Below, one piece after another: positions 42,583 through 51,967 of a stretch of DNA of 56,416 bases. Every line of letters starts with the position of its first letter. Position 1 is the first letter of the stretch. A model generated the notes under the pieces. The model saw nothing but the letters and a program-made list of their open reading frames with translations, was not told where the DNA came from and searched no databases. The position numbers and the translations under genes are program-made. The stretch covers positions 1-56,416 of the forward strand of contig JAGCZA010000060.1 of NCBI GenBank assembly GCA_017960525.1, given 5' to 3'. This stretch comes from Prevotella sp. Its GTDB lineage: Bacteria > Bacteroidota > Bacteroidia > Bacteroidales > Bacteroidaceae.

Positions 42583-44820
42583 TTTGTGCATATGCTCGGC
42601 AGCCCGTCGACCGTCGCCCATAGCGAGGATAACGGTGGCACCACCGCGCACGATGTCGCCGCCGGCGAAAATCTCCGGACGGCTCGACTGCATACCCTCG
42701 TTCACCACAATGGTGTTCTTGCGGCCCAGTTCCAGGCCTTCGATGCTCTTCGGCACCAGCGGGTTGGGACTGACACCCACGGCCACGACCACCTGGTCAA
42801 CGTCGAGCGTCACCGTCTTACCCTCCACAGGCACAGGACTACGGCGGCCAGAGGCGTCAGGCTCGCCCAATTCCATCACCTGGAGCACGGCCTGGCACAC
42901 GGCACCACTCTCGTCGCCCTTGTACTCGATGGGGTTGTGCAGGGTGAGGAAGTTGATGCCCTCCTCCTTGGCGTGCTTCACTTCCTCCAGGCGGGCAGGC
43001 ATTTCCTGCTCCGAGCGGCGGTAGACCAGCGTCACGTCGGCGCCCAGGCGCTTCGCCGTGCGGCAGGAGTCCATAGCCGTGTTGCCGCCACCAACAACAA
43101 GCACCCGTTTGCCCAGGTTGATGGGCGTGTCGGTCTCGGGGTTGGCAGCATCCATCAGGTTCACACGTGTCAGGTACTCATTACTCGACATCACGTTGAT
43201 GAGGTTCTCGCCAGGAATATTCATAAAGTTCGGCAGACCGGCGCCACTACCCACGAAGATGCCCTTGAAGCCCTTCTGCTCAAGTTGTTCCACGGAAATG
43301 GTCTTGCCCACGATGACGTCCGTCTGGAAGTGGACACCCATCTTGGCCAGGTTCTCAATCTCCACATCCACAATCTTATTCGGCAGACGGAACTCAGGAA
43401 TGCCATACTTCAGCACACCGCCAATCTCGTGCAAAGCCTCAAACACATAAACGTCGTAGCCCAGTTTCACCATATCGCCGGCAAAACTCAGACCGGCAGG
43501 GCCGCTACCCACAACGGCTATCTTGATGCCGTTGGAGGGGGCTGTCTCCGGCAGACTGATGTTGCCGCTCTCGCGCTCGTAGTCGGCGGCAAAACGCTCC
43601 AAATAGCCAATGGCCACAGGCTTCGAGTTCATCTTCAAGTGGATACACTTGCTCTCGCATTGCTTCTCCTGGGGACAGACGCGGCCACAAACGGCCGGCA
43701 GGGACGACGTCTGCTTCAGCACACGGGCGGCAGAAAGAATGTCGCCGCGCTCAATGTTCTTGATGAATCCGGGAATGTCAATATTCACAGGGCAGCCCTC
43801 CACACAACTCGGCTTGCCACAGTCCAAACAGCGCTGTGCCTCACGCATAGCCATCTCCTTCGTCAGGCCGATGTTCACCTCCTCAGTACGGGTGGTGGCA
43901 CGATAGACAGGGTCAAGTTCAGGCATCACCACGCGCTCGATGGCGAGACGCTCCTTGGGCTTCATACTCTTGCGAAGTTCAGAACGCCAGTCGGCATTGT
44001 GGTCCTTGTTGTAATGGTCCATCTCCTCCTGTTCGACCCGCTTGAACGTGCCCATACGCTTGAACATCTCGTCCCAGTCGACCAGCGCACCGTCGAACTC
44101 AGGGCCGTCGATGCAGACAAACTTCGTCTTCCCGCCAATGGTCAGTCGGCAGGCGCCACACATACCCGTGCCGTCCACCATAATCGTGTTCAGGCTCACC
44201 TCGCAGGGGATGCCGTGCTTCTGGGCCGTCAGGTTCGAGAACTTCATCATAATAGGAGGACCGATGGCAAACACCTTGTCGACGTGCTCCTGCTCGATAA
44301 ACTTCTCGATGCCAACAGTCACCACACCCTTCTCGCCATACGAGCCGTCGTCGGTCATGATGATGACCTCGTCGCTGCTTTCACGAACCTTGTCCTCCAG
44401 TATAATCAGGTCTTTCGAGCGTCCGGCCATTACTGAGAGCACGCGGTTGCCCGCCTTCTTCAGGGCCTGGATGATGGGCAGCATCGGAGCCACGCCCAGA
44501 CCGCCGCCGGCACAGACCACCGTGCCAAACTTCTCGATGCGGGTGGGGTTGCCAAGGGGGCCGACCACGTCGGTCACATACTCGCCCACCTCCAAGTCAC
44601 AAAGCTTTGTCGACGACAGACCCACCTTCTGCACCACTAGTGTGATGGTGCCCTTTCCCACATCGGCGGCGGCAATGGTCAGCGGCATACGCTCGCCCTT
44701 CTGGCCTACACGCACAATAACGAAATTGCCCGCCTTACGACTCTGCGCAATCAGCGGGGCTTCAATCTCGAAGAGGAAAACCTTCTCCGAGAACTGTTCT
44801 TTCCTGACAATTTTGTTCAT
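42565..44820 (-). CDS. Fused NfnAB-type NADH-dependent ferredoxin:NADP oxidoreductase
   Basis: This 751-residue protein joins a ferredoxin-NADP reductase-like subunit (residues 1-~280) to a glutamate-synthase-small-subunit-like flavoprotein (~290-751). The first part has a flavin domain and NAD domain (FGTVVCAGGGLGVAPMLPII) and 2Fe-2S cysteines around GTGMCGACRLTIGGKTKFVC near 218. The second has two 4Fe-4S motifs (CLDCGKPSCVEGCPVNIDIP near 333 and CGRVCPQEKQCESKC), an FAD GxGxxG (VVGSGPAGLSFAGDMVKLGY) and an NADPH GGGNTAMD. The fusion is common in Bacteroidota and corresponds to NfnA plus NfnB, a flavin-bifurcating enzyme in other anaerobes. It may also be annotated as sulfide dehydrogenase/glutamate synthase; no large glutamate synthase subunit is nearby. 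Confidence 0.88.
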   Translation of the reverse strand: MNKIVRKEQFSEKVFLFEIEAPLIAQSRKAGNFVIVRVGQKGERMPLTIAAADVGKGTITLVVQKVGLSSTKLCDLEVGEYVTDVVGPLGNPTRIEKFGTVVCAGGGLGVAPMLPIIQALKKAGNRVLSVMAGRSKDLIILEDKVRESSDEVIIMTDDGSYGEKGVVTVGIEKFIEQEHVDKVFAIGPPIMMKFSNLTAQKHGIPCEVSLNTIMVDGTGMCGACRLTIGGKTKFVCIDGPEFDGALVDWDEMFKRMGTFKRVEQEEMDHYNKDHNADWRSELRKSMKPKERLAIERVVMPELDPVYRATTRTEEVNIGLTKEMAMREAQRCLDCGKPSCVEGCPVNIDIPGFIKNIERGDILSAARVLKQTSSLPAVCGRVCPQEKQCESKCIHLKMNSKPVAIGYLERFAADYERESGNISLPETAPSNGIKIAVVGSGPAGLSFAGDMVKLGYDVYVFEALHEIGGVLKYGIPEFRLPNKIVDVEIENLAKMGVHFQTDVIVGKTISVEQLEQKGFKGIFVGSGAGLPNFMNIPGENLINVMSSNEYLTRVNLMDAANPETDTPINLGKRVLVVGGGNTAMDSCRTAKRLGADVTLVYRRSEQEMPARLEEVKHAKEEGINFLTLHNPIEYKGDESGAVCQAVLQVMELGEPDASGRRSPVPVEGKTVTLDVDQVVVAVGVSPNPLVPKSIEGLELGRKNTIVVNEGMQSSRPEIFAGGDIVRGGATVILAMGDGRRAAEHMHKVISDK

Positions 44821-44852
44821 AGCCTTTTCGTATAGTTTTCGCTTTCAGCTTG

Positions 44853-44860
44853 CAAAAGTA
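44853..44860 (-). promoter_or_regulatory. -7 box of the NfnAB gene
   Basis: TACTTTTG on the minus strand, 32 bases before the start. Confidence 0.55.
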
Positions 44861-44925
44861 CAACTTTTCCGCGAGAATCCGCACGCTCAGACGATATTTT
44901 TTTAGCTTACCCAAATATTTGCCTG

Positions 44926-45016
44926 AGTTTGGTTCGTCCAAACCAGGAGTTTGGTTCGTCCAAACTACCAGTTTGCTCCGTCCAAACTACCAGTTTGGTT
45001 CGTCCTGATTTTCAGA
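44926..45016 (+). repeat. 22-base palindromic repeat array 3
   Basis: Three full units beginning near 44928, 44950 and 44972 and a partial fourth, each joining GTTTGGTTCGT (or GTTTGCTCCGT) to CCAAACTACCA (or CCAAACCAGGA). Read on the plus strand it is the complement of arrays 1 and 2, yet its right end again carries a TTTTCAG tail. Confidence 0.88.
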
Positions 45017-45146
45017 CCCCTCTCCCAACTCTCTCAACACGCAACTCCCAACCCTGTCCTATTTGCTAACTGCGGGTGGCAAAACCAATTTACAGATGCA
45101 CGTTTTTCATATCATTCATCATAAAAAATCTGTGTGCGCACAAAAT

Positions 45147-45174
45147 AATTGTTAATTGATAATCGATAATTATG
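45147..45174. repeat. Four AATTGAT-type heptamers upstream of pckA
   Basis: AATTGTT, AATTGAT, AATCGAT, AATTATG in tandem; they cover the position where the -33 element of the pckA promoter should lie. Confidence 0.75.
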
Positions 45175-45184
45175 AAATATTTCG

Positions 45185-45192
45185 TACCTTTG
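45185..45192 (+). promoter_or_regulatory. -7 box of pckA
   Basis: TACCTTTG, 51 bases before the pckA start. A heptamer tract ends 10 bases upstream. Confidence 0.65.
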
Positions 45193-45242
45193 CACCCGTA
45201 AAAAGATTATCAGTAATAACAACTTAAATATTATATCAAAAA

Positions 45243-46856
45243 ATGGCAAAGTTAGATTTGACACAGTATGGCATCACCGGTAGCACCGTGATTGCCCACA
45301 ATCCGTCGTATGAGTATCTTTATGAGGAGGAGACAAAGGAAGGTCTGACCGGTTTCGACAAGGGCGTGAACACCGAGCTGAACGCCGTGAACGTGATGAC
45401 CGGCATCTACACCGGCCGCTCGCCCAAGGACAAGTACATCGTCCGCGATGCACAGAGCGAGGACAAGGTGTGGTGGACTTCCGAGGAGTACAAGAACGAC
45501 AACCACCCCATGACCGAAGAGGTATGGGCAAAGGTGAAGGAAATTGCCATCAAGGAACTGTGCAATAAGAACTTGTACGTGATGGACGCCTTCTGCGGTG
45601 CCAACGAGGCAACACGTCTGCGCGTCCGATTCATCGTCGAGGTGGCCTGGCAGGCACACTTCGTGAAGAATATGTTCATCCAGCCCACCGCCGAGGAACT
45701 GGAGAACTTCGAACCGAACTTCGTCATCTACAACGCCTCGAAGGCAAAGGTGGAGAACTACAAGGAACTGGGCCTGAACTCGGAGACCTGCGTGGCCTTC
45801 AACACATCAACCCGCGAGCAGTGCATCATCAACACCTGGTACGGCGGCGAGATGAAGAAGGGTATGTTCTCAATGATGAACTACTATCTGCCCCTGCAGG
45901 GCATCGCTTCAATGCACTGCTCGGCCAACACCGATATGGAGGGCAAGAACACCGCCATCTTCTTCGGCCTCTCCGGCACTGGCAAGACCACTCTTTCCAC
46001 CGACCCGAAACGCCTGCTTATCGGCGACGACGAGCACGGATGGGACGATGAGGGCGTGTTCAACTTCGAGGGCGGATGCTACGCCAAGGTCATCAACCTC
46101 GACAAGGAGAGCGAGCCTGACATCTACAACGCTATCCGTCGCGACGCCCTGCTTGAGAACGTCACCGTTGACGAGAACGGCAAAATAGATTTCGCCGACA
46201 AGAGCGTGACCGAGAACACCCGCGTCAGTTATCCCATCGAGCACATCGAGAAGATTGCCAAGAAGGTGAACCAGAAGAGCGCTGGCCCAGAGGCCAAGAA
46301 CGTCATCTTCCTCAGTGCCGATGCCTTCGGCGTGCTGCCTCCCGTGAGCATCCTGACCCCAGAGCAGACGAAGTACTACTTCCTCTCTGGCTTCACCGCC
46401 AAACTGGCTGGCACAGAGCGCGGCATCACCGAGCCTACTCCCACCTTCAGCGCCTGCTTCGGCCAGGCCTTCCTCGAACTGCATCCCACGAAGTATGCCG
46501 AGGAACTGGTGAAGCGTATGGAGAAGAGCGGTGCCAAGGCCTACCTGGTGAACACCGGATGGAACGGCACAGGCAAGCGTATCAGCATCAAGGACACCCG
46601 TGGCATCATCGACGCCATCCTGGGCGGTGACATCCTGAACGCTCCCACCAAGAAGATTCCTTACTTCGACTTCGAGGTTCCCACACAACTCAACGGCGTG
46701 GCATGGGGCATCCTCGACCCACGCGACACCTACCAGAACCGCGCTGAGTGGGAAGAGAAGGCCAAAGACCTCGCCGCCCGCTTCATCAAGAACTTCAAGA
46801 AGTACGAAGGCAATGAGGCCGGCAAGGCTCTTGTCGAGGCTGGTCCGAAACTTTAA
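45243..46856 (+). CDS. pckA: Phosphoenolpyruvate carboxykinase (ATP)
   Basis: This 537-residue enzyme interconverts oxaloacetate and phosphoenolpyruvate with ATP/ADP. In Bacteroidota it works mainly in the carboxylating direction on the route from PEP to succinate. Seen are [12 protein letters not shown] with the substrate Arg, the PEPCK signature [20 protein letters not shown], the P-loop [20 protein letters not shown], the metal site [20 protein letters not shown], and the C-terminal [20 protein letters not shown]. Full length. Single gene between its own promoter and terminator. Confidence 0.97.
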   Translation: MAKLDLTQYGITGSTVIAHNPSYEYLYEEETKEGLTGFDKGVNTELNAVNVMTGIYTGRSPKDKYIVRDAQSEDKVWWTSEEYKNDNHPMTEEVWAKVKEIAIKELCNKNLYVMDAFCGANEATRLRVRFIVEVAWQAHFVKNMFIQPTAEELENFEPNFVIYNASKAKVENYKELGLNSETCVAFNTSTREQCIINTWYGGEMKKGMFSMMNYYLPLQGIASMHCSANTDMEGKNTAIFFGLSGTGKTTLSTDPKRLLIGDDEHGWDDEGVFNFEGGCYAKVINLDKESEPDIYNAIRRDALLENVTVDENGKIDFADKSVTENTRVSYPIEHIEKIAKKVNQKSAGPEAKNVIFLSADAFGVLPPVSILTPEQTKYYFLSGFTAKLAGTERGITEPTPTFSACFGQAFLELHPTKYAEELVKRMEKSGAKAYLVNTGWNGTGKRISIKDTRGIIDAILGGDILNAPTKKIPYFDFEVPTQLNGVAWGILDPRDTYQNRAEWEEKAKDLAARFIKNFKKYEGNEAGKALVEAGPKL

Positions 46857-46876
46857 GAACTAAACGAGATTCATAG

Positions 46877-46912
46877 AAAAAGCCTGTTCGCAATTCGCGG
46901 ACAGGCTTTTTT
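46877..46912 (+). terminator. Rho-independent terminator of pckA
   Basis: AAAAGCCTGTTCGC and GCGGACAGGCTTTT pair around AATTC with one mismatch and continue into a T run. Confidence 0.92.
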
Positions 46913-46917
46913 GTTGG

Positions 46918-47403
46918 TTACGCGCCAGCGGGCACATAGTCCACAAAGTCATAGGGGTGGGCGTGGCGCTCGTCGGCGGGGTGATGCTCGCGGCTCACCT
47001 CTCTCCACGCGCTGTAGTCGGGGAAGTAGGCGTCGGCCTGTTCTGGGGTGTCGTCTACCTCGGTGAGGCAGAGGCGGTCGGCCTTGTCCATCAGGTTGCG
47101 GTAGAGACTCTCACCACCTATTATATATATATCCTCGTCAGGACGGCAGGAGGCGATGAACTCACCCCACGTGGCGAAGCACTCGCAGCCCGGCAACTGG
47201 GCTTTGGTGCGCGTGAGCACGCAATTGCGCCTGTTGGGCAGGGCACCCTTTGGCAGACTCTCAAAGGTGCGCCGCCCCATCAGGATGGTGTGGCCGGTGG
47301 TGAGCAGGCGGAAACGCCGCAGGTCGTTGGGCAGCCAGTAGATAAGTTCGTTACGGTAGCCAATGGCCCTGTTCTTGGCTACGGCGGCAATCATTGTTAC
47401 CAT
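46918..47403 (-). CDS. folA: Dihydrofolate reductase
   Basis: This 161-residue enzyme reduces dihydrofolate with NADPH. Family motifs: MIAAVAKNRAIGYRNELIYW at the start, LPNDLRRFRLLTTGHTILMG then RRTFESLP, and YIIGGESLYRNLMDKADRLC. ATG 47403 matches the normal start and overlaps the end of the DUF2264 gene by 7 bases; the open frame extends upstream without family similarity. Last gene of the purH-mre-mrdA run, facing the pckA terminator. Confidence 0.95.
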   Translation of the reverse strand: MVTMIAAVAKNRAIGYRNELIYWLPNDLRRFRLLTTGHTILMGRRTFESLPKGALPNRRNCVLTRTKAQLPGCECFATWGEFIASCRPDEDIYIIGGESLYRNLMDKADRLCLTEVDDTPEQADAYFPDYSAWREVSREHHPADERHAHPYDFVDYVPAGA

Positions 47404-48662
47404 CTGTCTTTTGTTGTGATGTCGTCTGCCCATCTGTGGTCTTTGGGGAAAGGTTGTCCGTTCCATGCTTTCACTTGTGTCCAGGGTTCGGCTGCCGATG
47501 TCCAGAAGTCGTGGTCGGCAGGCAGGCCGAGCGGCATCAGCGAGAGGCTGGTCATATAGAGCGAGCCGTTGTTGGTGTACCAGTCGGCGGTCTCAGGCTG
47601 GTGCCCGCAGAAGCCGATGGTGAGGAATCCACCCTCGTTGTAGTTCTGCTGCTGGTCGTACATTCGATGCATCACCTTGGTCAGTGCGGCCCGCACCTGT
47701 CCGTTGGCCAGTTCCTTGGGCAGCGTCTGTTTCCAGGCCATCATTGCCAATGGTTGCATAGCGGCCATACGGTAAGGCGTGGAGCGTCCGATGACGGGGA
47801 AAGTGCCTTCGGGCGAGATGAATCTTTCTAAGATGATGCTGAACTTCTGGGCCCGCTTGAGGGCGCGGTCGTAGTATTTCTTGTACTCCAAGCGGGTGTT
47901 GGCCTTGGCGTCAATCATATTCTGCAAAGTCTCCAAATACATAGCGTGGAAGACGTAACTGCTGTAGTAGTCGAAGGCAAAGACAGGGCCGTCGGCATAC
48001 CATCCGTCGCCCACATACCATTCCTCCACCTTGCGGATGGTCATCATCACGCGGAAGTCGTCGTACTCCCTCAGTCCGACGGCCTTGGCAATGAAACTCT
48101 CAATCACGCTGGAGAAAAGGAACCAGTTGGTGTAGGGCGGCTCAATGGAGCGAAGTTTCTTGAACTCCTGAATATAGCGGTCCTTGGTGGTCTGGTCGAG
48201 GGGCACCCAAAGGGCATCGTAGGCGCGGATGAACGACTCGGCGATGTAGGCGGCATCGACCAGATTCTGTCCGCTGGCTCCCCATACTAAGTAGTCGGGA
48301 CTCTCAGGATCTACGCTGTTCTTGTACGAGGCCAAGGCCCACTCGCGCAGTTGCTTGCGCTGCTGCCCCTCGGCGGTGTCGTCGTCGGGCAGGGCGAGCC
48401 AGGGGGCCACACCGGCCATCAGCCGTCCGAAGGTCTCCATATAGACCACTTTGCGGTTGCGGTTGTCGAATGAGGGGCTGAACTCGGTCAGCATGTTCTT
48501 CTGCAGTTCGCCCTTCGCCATATTCTCCAGCACGGGCTGTGCCATCTTCCAGGCCTGCTCGCACCAGTACTCACGGTCGCTCTGCACCTTCACTTGTTTT
48601 TTCTTGGCTTGTAGAGGCAGCGCCAGCAGGGCTACTGCCATCAATAGAAATACTTTCTTCAT
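47397..48662 (-). CDS. DUF2264-family exported protein
   Basis: This 421-residue protein has a signal peptide (MKKVFLLMAVALLALPLQA) and an alpha/alpha-barrel-like body: MLTEFSPSFDNRNRKVVYME, FGRLMAGVAPWLALPDDDTA, WYVGDGWYADGPVFAFDYYS, and SPEGTFPVIGRSTPYRMAAM. These match DUF2264, a family related to unsaturated glucuronyl hydrolase-like barrels; some members have been reported as glycosidases. It is probably a periplasmic carbohydrate-active enzyme with unknown substrate. It lies between mrdA and folA, where rodA is often found in related genomes. A heptamer tract fills part of the gap to mrdA. Confidence 0.82.
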   Translation of the reverse strand: MKKVFLLMAVALLALPLQAKKKQVKVQSDREYWCEQAWKMAQPVLENMAKGELQKNMLTEFSPSFDNRNRKVVYMETFGRLMAGVAPWLALPDDDTAEGQQRKQLREWALASYKNSVDPESPDYLVWGASGQNLVDAAYIAESFIRAYDALWVPLDQTTKDRYIQEFKKLRSIEPPYTNWFLFSSVIESFIAKAVGLREYDDFRVMMTIRKVEEWYVGDGWYADGPVFAFDYYSSYVFHAMYLETLQNMIDAKANTRLEYKKYYDRALKRAQKFSIILERFISPEGTFPVIGRSTPYRMAAMQPLAMMAWKQTLPKELANGQVRAALTKVMHRMYDQQQNYNEGGFLTIGFCGHQPETADWYTNNGSLYMTSLSLMPLGLPADHDFWTSAAEPWTQVKAWNGQPFPKDHRWADDITTKDRW

Positions 48663-48686
48663 AGTTATTTGGAATTTAATGATTGG

Positions 48687-48714
48687 TCACTCTTCACTTT
48701 TCACTTTTCACTAG
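48687..48714. repeat. Four TCACTTT-type heptamers between mrdA and DUF2264 genes
   Basis: TCACTCT, TCACTTT, TCACTTT, TCACTAG in tandem in the 60-base gap. Confidence 0.75.
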
Positions 48715-48722
48715 CGAAGCGC

Positions 48723-50567
48723 TCACCGTTCTGTGGTGCCATAGTTGATGCGCTTGTTCTGTATCTCCGTCGCTTTCCGCTCTGAGGCTTCCGACAATTT
48801 CCCGTTGATGAACTGCTCCATTATCAGACCGCCGATGGGCACACCGTAGGTGGCTCCCCAGCCGCCATTCTCTACATAGACGGCCACGGCAATCTTCGGC
48901 TCGTCCATAGGGGCAAAGCCCATAAAGACAGAATGGTCGTGGCCTTTGTTCTGTGCCGTTCCCGTCTTTCCGCAGGGCATAAAGTCGTAGTGGGCCAGGG
49001 CCTTACAGGTACCGCCGAGGGCCGCCGAGCGCATACCTTTCACCACATAGTCGTAGGCTTCGGTCGAGGCAAACGTCCTGCGTGGAGTGGTGAAGGTCGA
49101 GTCGAGTTGTTCGCCCTGCACCTTCTTCACCACGTGGGGTGTGATGAACCATCCCCTGTTTGCGATGGTGGCCCCCAGGTTGGCTATTTGCAGCGGCGTG
49201 GCGTTCACCTCGCCCTGTCCGATGGCGATGGAGATGATGGTGAGTCCGTTCCACGAACCCTTATATGCCTTATCATAGAACTGCGCATTAGGGATGAGTC
49301 CGCGCTTCTCGCCAGGCAGGTCGATGCCCAACGGGTAGCCGAAGCCCATACTCACCATATAGTCGCGCCATGTGTTCATAGCGTCCTGTACCGTATTATA
49401 TTTGTCGCTGCCAATCATGTGGTAGAGGCCCCAGCAGAAATAGCCGTTGCACGAGGTGCTGATGGCAGGCACGAGCGGCAGAGGCGAGCCGTGGCCGTGG
49501 CAGCCCACGCGCAGGCCCTTGTATACAAAGCCGTGGTAGCAGGGGTAGGCCGTCTGCGGGGTGATGATGCCTTCGCTGAGGAAAGTGAGCGCCTGCGTAG
49601 TCTTGAAAGTGGAGCCTGGCGGATACTGGCCCATAATACTGCGGTTGTAAAGCGGCTTCCATACGTCCTGGCTCAACTGGCGATGGGTCTTCGAGCGTTG
49701 GCGGCCCACCATCAGACGCGGGTCGTAACTGGGCGAACTGACCATACAGAGCACCTCGCCCGTCTTGGGTTCCAGAGCCACGATGCTGCCAATCTTTCCC
49801 TCCAGCAGCCGCTCGCCGAGGGCTTGCAGGCGGTAGTCGATGCCCAGCGTGAGGTTCTTGCCTGGCACGGGCTTTTGGTCCAGTTCGCCGTTCTTGTAAC
49901 TGCCTTTGATGCGTCCGTGGGCGTCGCGCAGCAGTATCTGCACGCCCTTTTCGCCGCGCAGTTGCCGCTCATAGGAACGCTCCACGCCCAGTTTGCCAAT
50001 GTAGTCGCCGGGCTGGTAGTAGTCGTCGGCCTCAACGTCGGAGGGCGACACCTCGGCCACGTCGCCCAGCACGTGGGCGGCAAAGGTGTGCTTATAGTGG
50101 CGCACGCTGCGTTTCTGCACGTAGAAGCCTGGGAAACGGTACATCTTCTCGCGGAAGATGCTGAAGTCGTGGTCGGAGAGTTGGGTGAGGAACACCTGCT
50201 GGGTGAAGCGCGAGTAGCCAGGGTTCTTCGAGCGGTCCTTGATGGTGGCCATACGCTGGTCAAACTCCTGCTGCGTAATGGCCAGTGTCTTGCAGAGTTC
50301 CAACGTGTCCAAGTGGTCGCCCACCTCGTTCATCACCACCATAATGTCGTAACTGGGTTGGTTGAATACGAGCAGTTCGCCGTTGCGGTCGGTGATAATG
50401 CCGCGTGAGGGGAAGTCCACTTTCTTCAGGAAGGCGTTGGAGTCGGCATTCTTCTTGTAGTCATCGCTCATCAGTTGCAATGTGAACAGGCGCACGATGT
50501 AGATGGTGACAATAAGGATTGCCACACCTGCTACCACATATTTCCTATTTTCATTAGCGTTAACCAA
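48723..50567 (-). CDS. mrdA: Penicillin-binding protein 2 (elongasome transpeptidase)
   Basis: This 614-residue class B PBP cross-links peptidoglycan during cell elongation. It has one N-terminal membrane helix (VVAGVAILIVTIYIVRLFTL), a pedestal/dimerisation domain (FPSRGIITDRNGELLVFNQP) and a transpeptidase domain with SxxK in YPPGSTFKTTQAL, SxN-like STSCNGYF and KTGT in MPCGKTGTAQNKG. The start appears to be TTG at 50567: a stop lies three codons upstream in frame and no ATG precedes the membrane helix. It follows mreD by 35 bases filled with an 8-base repeated pattern. Works with MreBCD and RodA; rodA is not adjacent here. Confidence 0.93.
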   Translation of the reverse strand: MVNANENRKYVVAGVAILIVTIYIVRLFTLQLMSDDYKKNADSNAFLKKVDFPSRGIITDRNGELLVFNQPSYDIMVVMNEVGDHLDTLELCKTLAITQQEFDQRMATIKDRSKNPGYSRFTQQVFLTQLSDHDFSIFREKMYRFPGFYVQKRSVRHYKHTFAAHVLGDVAEVSPSDVEADDYYQPGDYIGKLGVERSYERQLRGEKGVQILLRDAHGRIKGSYKNGELDQKPVPGKNLTLGIDYRLQALGERLLEGKIGSIVALEPKTGEVLCMVSSPSYDPRLMVGRQRSKTHRQLSQDVWKPLYNRSIMGQYPPGSTFKTTQALTFLSEGIITPQTAYPCYHGFVYKGLRVGCHGHGSPLPLVPAISTSCNGYFCWGLYHMIGSDKYNTVQDAMNTWRDYMVSMGFGYPLGIDLPGEKRGLIPNAQFYDKAYKGSWNGLTIISIAIGQGEVNATPLQIANLGATIANRGWFITPHVVKKVQGEQLDSTFTTPRRTFASTEAYDYVVKGMRSAALGGTCKALAHYDFMPCGKTGTAQNKGHDHSVFMGFAPMDEPKIAVAVYVENGGWGATYGVPIGGLIMEQFINGKLSEASERKATEIQNKRINYGTTER

Positions 50568-50602
50568 GGGGGTTCAGGAGTTGGGGAGTTCAGGAGGTAA
50601 AG

Positions 50603-51100
50603 TTATTGGCGCAGGCGCTCCAGGGTGAAGATGAGCACCAGCGTGAGCAGGGCGCTGCCCGCCACGCACTCAATCCAGAAGAGCCAGTTGAAGAAGTTAA
50701 AGGTTTCGAGCGTGAAGAAGACCAGACAATAGACCAGCACCAGGATGACGGTGAGCGTGGCGAAATTGCCAAAGCCCAGGGCAGTCGCCGAGCAAGGAAT
50801 ATTCTCTTCGGCATCGCGGGGCAGGAACAGTTCCAGCAGATAGGGCTGCAGGAAGGCCACCAGCGTCATTGAGCCACAGGCCACGCCGGGCATATTGGAG
50901 AACACATCGACGCAAAGGCCCAACGCAAAACTCCAGAGCAATGACGCCCAGCGGGGGTAGCCACGGGGGAAGATGATGGCGAAGTAGACATAGAGCAACG
51001 GCGTGGCGCAATGGAACAGTTGGACGTGGTTGAGCACCAGCACCTGTGCCAGACAGAAAGCCACGAAGACGAGCAAGCGTCGCAATATCTCAAATGCCAT
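50603..51100 (-). CDS. mreD: Rod shape-determining protein MreD
   Basis: This 165-residue integral membrane protein starts at ATG 51100 (MAFEILRRLLVFVAFCLAQV), five bases after mreC. Five or so hydrophobic helices are visible, including LLYVYFAIIFPRGYPRWASL, LLWSFALGLCVDVFSNMPGV and LTVILVLVYCLVFFTL. The upstream extension of the frame is a shadow of mreC. Part of the elongasome with MreB, MreC and PBP2. Confidence 0.9.
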   Translation of the reverse strand: MAFEILRRLLVFVAFCLAQVLVLNHVQLFHCATPLLYVYFAIIFPRGYPRWASLLWSFALGLCVDVFSNMPGVACGSMTLVAFLQPYLLELFLPRDAEENIPCSATALGFGNFATLTVILVLVYCLVFFTLETFNFFNWLFWIECVAGSALLTLVLIFTLERLRQ

Positions 51101-51105
51101 AGTCT

Positions 51106-51966
51106 TTATTTGTATAAACTGAGCGAGTCCTGCGCTGCCTCCATCAGCAGCCGCTGTTCGCGTATGCCCTTGTCGCTGATGACATAGACATCGCGCAGGC
51201 AGGCAAAGTCGGTCGAGAGGTGTATCTTCAGCCTGTAGGATAGGCCGTCGGTCGAGTTGTAGATGGCCGTGATGCGGCCCACGGAAATGCCCGGCGGGAA
51301 GATGGACGAGTAGCCGCTGGTTTCCACCCAGTCGCCCTTGCGGAAGAAGGCGTGGCGGGGCACGTCCTCCAGATAGGCCTCGACGGGGCTGCCCCCGCTC
51401 CAGGTGAGATAGCCGAAATAGTCGTGGCCACGGATGGCACAACTGATGCGTGACTGCTTGTTGAGAATGGGAATCACCACCGAGTAGTGCGTGCCGGCCA
51501 GATAGACCACGCCCACGAGACCCGTCCCGCTGGCCACGCCCATATCGGCCTCCACGCCGTCAGCTGTGCCACGGTCAATGGTAATCAGGTTGTCGTAACT
51601 GTCCACGCTGTTGGCCACCACCTTGGCGGGGATGAGTTGGAAACTGGAGAGTTGGGCAGCCGTCTGGCGCTCCATATCGGTGCTATCCTTGGCCGTCTGT
51701 GCCAACTCCCGGCGCAGCCGCCCCACTTCCTGCTCCAGGAAGAGGTTGCGCTGGCTCAACTCCTGGCTGCGGCGGGTGAGCGTGAAGAACTGGGTCACCT
51801 CTGCCTGCCACTCATAGACCTTGCCTGTAACGGCATTGGCCGACGAGAGCCACACGCTACCCTGATAGCTGTTGTAACTGAACAGCATAACGGCACTGGC
51901 CGCCTCGAGCAGGAGGAACACAATCCAGTGGAAATGTTGGGCCAGAAACGCCAGTAGGTTCTGCAT
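51106..51966 (-). CDS. mreC: Rod shape-determining protein MreC
   Basis: This 286-residue bitopic protein has an N-terminal membrane helix (FHWIVFLLLEAASAVMLF), a coiled coil (RRSQELSQRNLFLEQEVGRL then RRELAQ) and the periplasmic beta domain (ITIDRGTADGVEADMGVASG, VVIPILNKQSRISCAIRGHD). It scaffolds PBP2 to MreB. One base separates its ATG from the mreB stop. Confidence 0.95.
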   Translation of the reverse strand: MQNLLAFLAQHFHWIVFLLLEAASAVMLFSYNSYQGSVWLSSANAVTGKVYEWQAEVTQFFTLTRRSQELSQRNLFLEQEVGRLRRELAQTAKDSTDMERQTAAQLSSFQLIPAKVVANSVDSYDNLITIDRGTADGVEADMGVASGTGLVGVVYLAGTHYSVVIPILNKQSRISCAIRGHDYFGYLTWSGGSPVEAYLEDVPRHAFFRKGDWVETSGYSSIFPPGISVGRITAIYNSTDGLSYRLKIHLSTDFACLRDVYVISDKGIREQRLLMEAAQDSLSLYK

Positions 51967-51967
51967 C

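Larger units (their letters stand above)
44821..45242. other. 422-base divergent intergenic region with promoters and repeats
   Basis: Between the divergent NfnAB and pckA genes lie both promoters, the third 22-base palindromic array and a heptamer tract. No coding region was found. Confidence 0.7.

Noticed and set aside
42586-44436. 616-codon plus-strand open frame
   Set aside because: Shadow of the NfnAB gene caused by its GC-rich codon use; His/Leu-rich without motifs.
48933-50408. 491-codon plus-strand open frame
   Set aside because: Antisense shadow of mrdA, whose catalytic motifs are all present on the other strand.
50603-51442. 279-residue version of MreD
   Set aside because: The first 114 residues are a shadow of mreC; the MreD helices begin at ATG 51100.
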